Below, one piece after another: positions 12,003-13,428 of a stretch of DNA of 13,428 nt. The stretch is from Anaerolineae bacterium (GTDB lineage: Bacteria; Chloroflexota; Anaerolineae; E26-bin7), in the NCBI GenBank assembly GCA_029933115.1, contig JAOZOT010000030.1, positions 1-13,428 on the forward strand, given 5' to 3'. Positions within the stretch are counted from its first letter, which is position 1; every line of letters starts with the position of its first letter. The notes below the pieces were generated by a model that did no database searches, was not told the origin of the DNA, and worked only from the letters and a program-made list of their open reading frames with translations. A program made the position numbers and the translations under genes.

Positions 12003-13093
12003 GTCGGCTCCTCGTGAAAACTCGCACTGGCGTTTTTGAGAGGGGGAAACGGGTGTTGTGCTGTGACCGGCTTCAGGAAAGGCGAGTCTTTCAGGGCTTT
12101 GAGGTCTGCTGCCCCGATGCAGAACATGGCTGTGCGCAGTTCCTCAACAATCTCGCGGATCTTCTGGCTCACGGCCTCGGCGGAGATGGTGGCCAGGCGC
12201 AGAAAGGGGGTGGCCAGGGCTGCAGCGTCGGCGCCGAGGGCGATGGCTTTGGCCACCTCGATGCCCGTGTAGATGCCGCCGCTGGCGATGAGAGTGGTCT
12301 GCGGAGCGCCACGCCGGGCCAGGCGTAAGGATTCAGCCGTGGGGATGCCCCAGTCGGCGAAAGCGGCCGCGATCTGACGGGTGAGCTCATCATTGGCGCG
12401 ATGCATTTCCACCTGACTCCAGGATGTCCCGCCTGCGCCGGCCACGTCAATGGCTGCCACTCCCGCCTCAGCCAGTTGGCGGGCCACTTCTTCTGAGATG
12501 CCCCAACCGACCTCTTTGACGATGACGGGCACAGGCAGATGGCGGCACACCTCCTCGATTTTGGTCAGCAGGCCGGCAAAATTGACGTCGCCGCCGTCCT
12601 GGAGTGCTTCTTGCAGCGGGTTCAGATGCAGGATAAGGCCGTCGGCCTCGATCATCTCCACCGCACGCCGACATTCAGCGAGGCCATAGCCGTGGTTGAG
12701 TTGCACTGCTCCCAGGTTGGCCAGAAGCAGGATGTCGGGGGCTACGGAGCGCACCTGGTAGGTATAGGCCCAGCGGGGGTCTTCGATAGCTGCTCTTTGC
12801 GAGCCCACTCCCATCCCCACGCCGTGAGCCTGGGCGGCGCGGGCCAGGTTCACGTTGATCTGCTCGGCGGCCTCGGTGCCCCCGGTCATGGACGAAATGA
12901 GCAGAGGGGCTTTTAGCTCTCTGCCCAGCAAAACTGTCGAGAGGTTGATCTCTCCCCGGTTGATTTCTGGCAGAGCCTGGTGGATGAAGCGGTATCTCTC
13001 CAGGCCCGTGGTCAGCCGGCGAAAGCGCACGTCTTTTTCCAGGGAGATGCGCAGGTGGTCTGATTTCCTTTGGGGGTGCGCCGGGCTTTTCAT
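11999..13093 (-). CDS. fni: Isopentenyl-diphosphate delta-isomerase, type 2 (FMN-dependent)
   Basis: This enzyme interconverts isopentenyl and dimethylallyl diphosphate using reduced FMN, supplying the starter for the prenyl synthase encoded next. The 364-residue TIM-barrel protein shows RKSDHLR (9-15), SMTGG (68-72), GSQRAA (97-102), HLNPLQE (156-162), KEVGWGIS (193-200) and DVAGAGGTSW, all family motifs binding FMN, magnesium and substrate. Length is normal. GGGAG precedes the ATG by 7 nt. Its stop overlaps the synthase start by 4 nt. Type 2 isomerases are typical of archaea and of several bacterial groups. The upstream gap holds an inverted repeat. Confidence 0.96.
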   Translation of the reverse strand: MKSPAHPQRKSDHLRISLEKDVRFRRLTTGLERYRFIHQALPEINRGEINLSTVLLGRELKAPLLISSMTGGTEAAEQINVNLARAAQAHGVGMGVGSQRAAIEDPRWAYTYQVRSVAPDILLLANLGAVQLNHGYGLAECRRAVEMIEADGLILHLNPLQEALQDGGDVNFAGLLTKIEEVCRHLPVPVIVKEVGWGISEEVARQLAEAGVAAIDVAGAGGTSWSQVEMHRANDELTRQIAAAFADWGIPTAESLRLARRGAPQTTLIASGGIYTGIEVAKAIALGADAAALATPFLRLATISAEAVSQKIREIVEELRTAMFCIGAADLKALKDSPFLKPVTAQHPFPPLKNASASFHEEPT

Positions 13094-13142
13094 GGTTATC
13101 TCCCGCCTTCTGGCCGGGCCAGGCGTAGAATAGTGGCAATCT

Positions 13143-13185
13143 CGGTTGCTCCGTTGTTTGGTTGCAAATTCGGCCGGAGCAACCG
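13143..13185. repeat. Inverted repeat upstream of the isomerase gene
   Basis: CGGTTGCTCCG (13143-13153) and CGGAGCAACCG (13175-13185) are perfect 11-bp arms around a 21-nt loop. It lies between the partial CBS gene and the isomerase gene, both leftward. It may end the upstream transcript, though no U-tract follows, or act as an operator. No clear promoter for the isomerase is seen beside it. Confidence 0.5.
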
Positions 13186-13195
13186 CGGAAAGTGG

Positions 13196-13428
13196 TTAGT
13201 TATCGCCAATGCCCAATTCCTGGTCTAGGATAGGCGTCACTGCCCGGATGTGATCGGCTATATGTTGCAGCGATAGAGAGATTTCTACCATCGCTTCCTG
13301 TGCGGCGTCGGAGTCCTGGTGACGGGCATGAGCCCGGAAGACGGTAAGTTGGTCTAAAAAGTTGATCGCTTCTTCCTCGATCTCTGTAAGGTGCATAGCG
13401 ATTAAATCGGTCTGGGTTAGCAGACCGA
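13196..13428 (-). CDS. Partial gene: C-terminal end of a probable CBS-domain protein
   Basis: An in-frame ATG at 13394-13396 would give a 66-residue protein, but it lacks a ribosome site and the frame stays open to the right edge of the window. The added residues GLLTQTDLIA before that methionine look like the last strand and helix of a CBS domain (pattern G-hydrophobic-hydrophobic-T-x-x-D-L). I therefore treat this as the 3' part of a longer gene cut by the window. The tail after the CBS end is a helical segment rich in glutamate and isoleucine, with no other motif. CBS domains usually bind adenine nucleotides. The rest of the protein, and thus its role, is not visible. Confidence 0.55.
   Translation of the reverse strand, partial: GLLTQTDLIAMHLTEIEEEAINFLDQLTVFRAHARHQDSDAAQEAMVEISLSLQHIADHIRAVTPILDQELGIGDN

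Noticed and set aside
1..13428. Mobile elements, CRISPR arrays, tRNA or rRNA genes, defence genes
   Set aside because: No transposase, integrase, regularly spaced repeats, tRNA-like cloverleaf or rRNA sequence was found; all complete genes are housekeeping or transport families in plausible operons.

Overview
The window is an ordinary chromosomal stretch of a GC-rich bacterium, most likely a member of the Chloroflexota (Anaerolineae-like). That placement rests on overall gene style (type 2 IPP isomerase beside a short-chain polyprenyl synthase, a LysM-tungstate-binding fusion, GC-rich inverted repeats between genes) and was not tested by any search. I see no mobile element, tRNA, rRNA or CRISPR array. 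Only the first gene is on the + strand; all others read leftwards.

Layout from left to right. 122-682 (+) is an HD-domain hydrolase with a good promoter. It converges on a 2-gene phosphate uptake unit (PiT permease then DUF47/PhoU-like partner, 2385 to 747, minus). A 330-nt spacer (2386-2715) ahead of the permease holds a near-consensus promoter, a dyad over the start site, several hairpins, an intrinsic terminator and a 16-bp perfect palindrome, so it is a candidate attenuated leader or small RNA. Then come moaA (first step of molybdopterin synthesis) and the tungstate uptake genes: a LysM-TupA binding protein, TupC ATPase, TupB permease, and a small protein made of two 52-residue repeats each ending in CQLGCF. 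Right of these, minus-strand yebC-ruvC, a GT-C membrane glycosyltransferase, a polyprenyl diphosphate synthase and a type 2 IPP isomerase follow; the isomerase and synthase overlap by 4 nt. The right edge cuts the 5' part of a probable CBS-domain gene.

The most interesting part is the tungstate/molybdopterin region, 3703-7683. Two related structured leaders (5241-5353 ahead of tupA; 7441-7634 ahead of the CQLGC-tupB-tupC unit) share a P1 helix, an 11-nt GAAA-tetraloop receptor (CCUAAA or CCUAAG with UAUGG), a GAAA-capped hairpin with compensatory changes, and a GGAAAGGAGAAA 3' block. I read them as Moco/Tuco-type riboswitches. One has an extra 12-bp stem and a clear terminator; the other is compact and followed by a sequence perfectly complementary to the tupA ribosome binding site. 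In both, the 3' strand of P1 is complementary to the 5' arm of the next hairpin, which suggests feedback repression of tungstate uptake by finished cofactor, by termination in one case and perhaps by translation control in the other. The duplicated Cys-rich HTH-like protein is an unrecognised gene first in this operon and is a candidate metal or cofactor-linked regulator.
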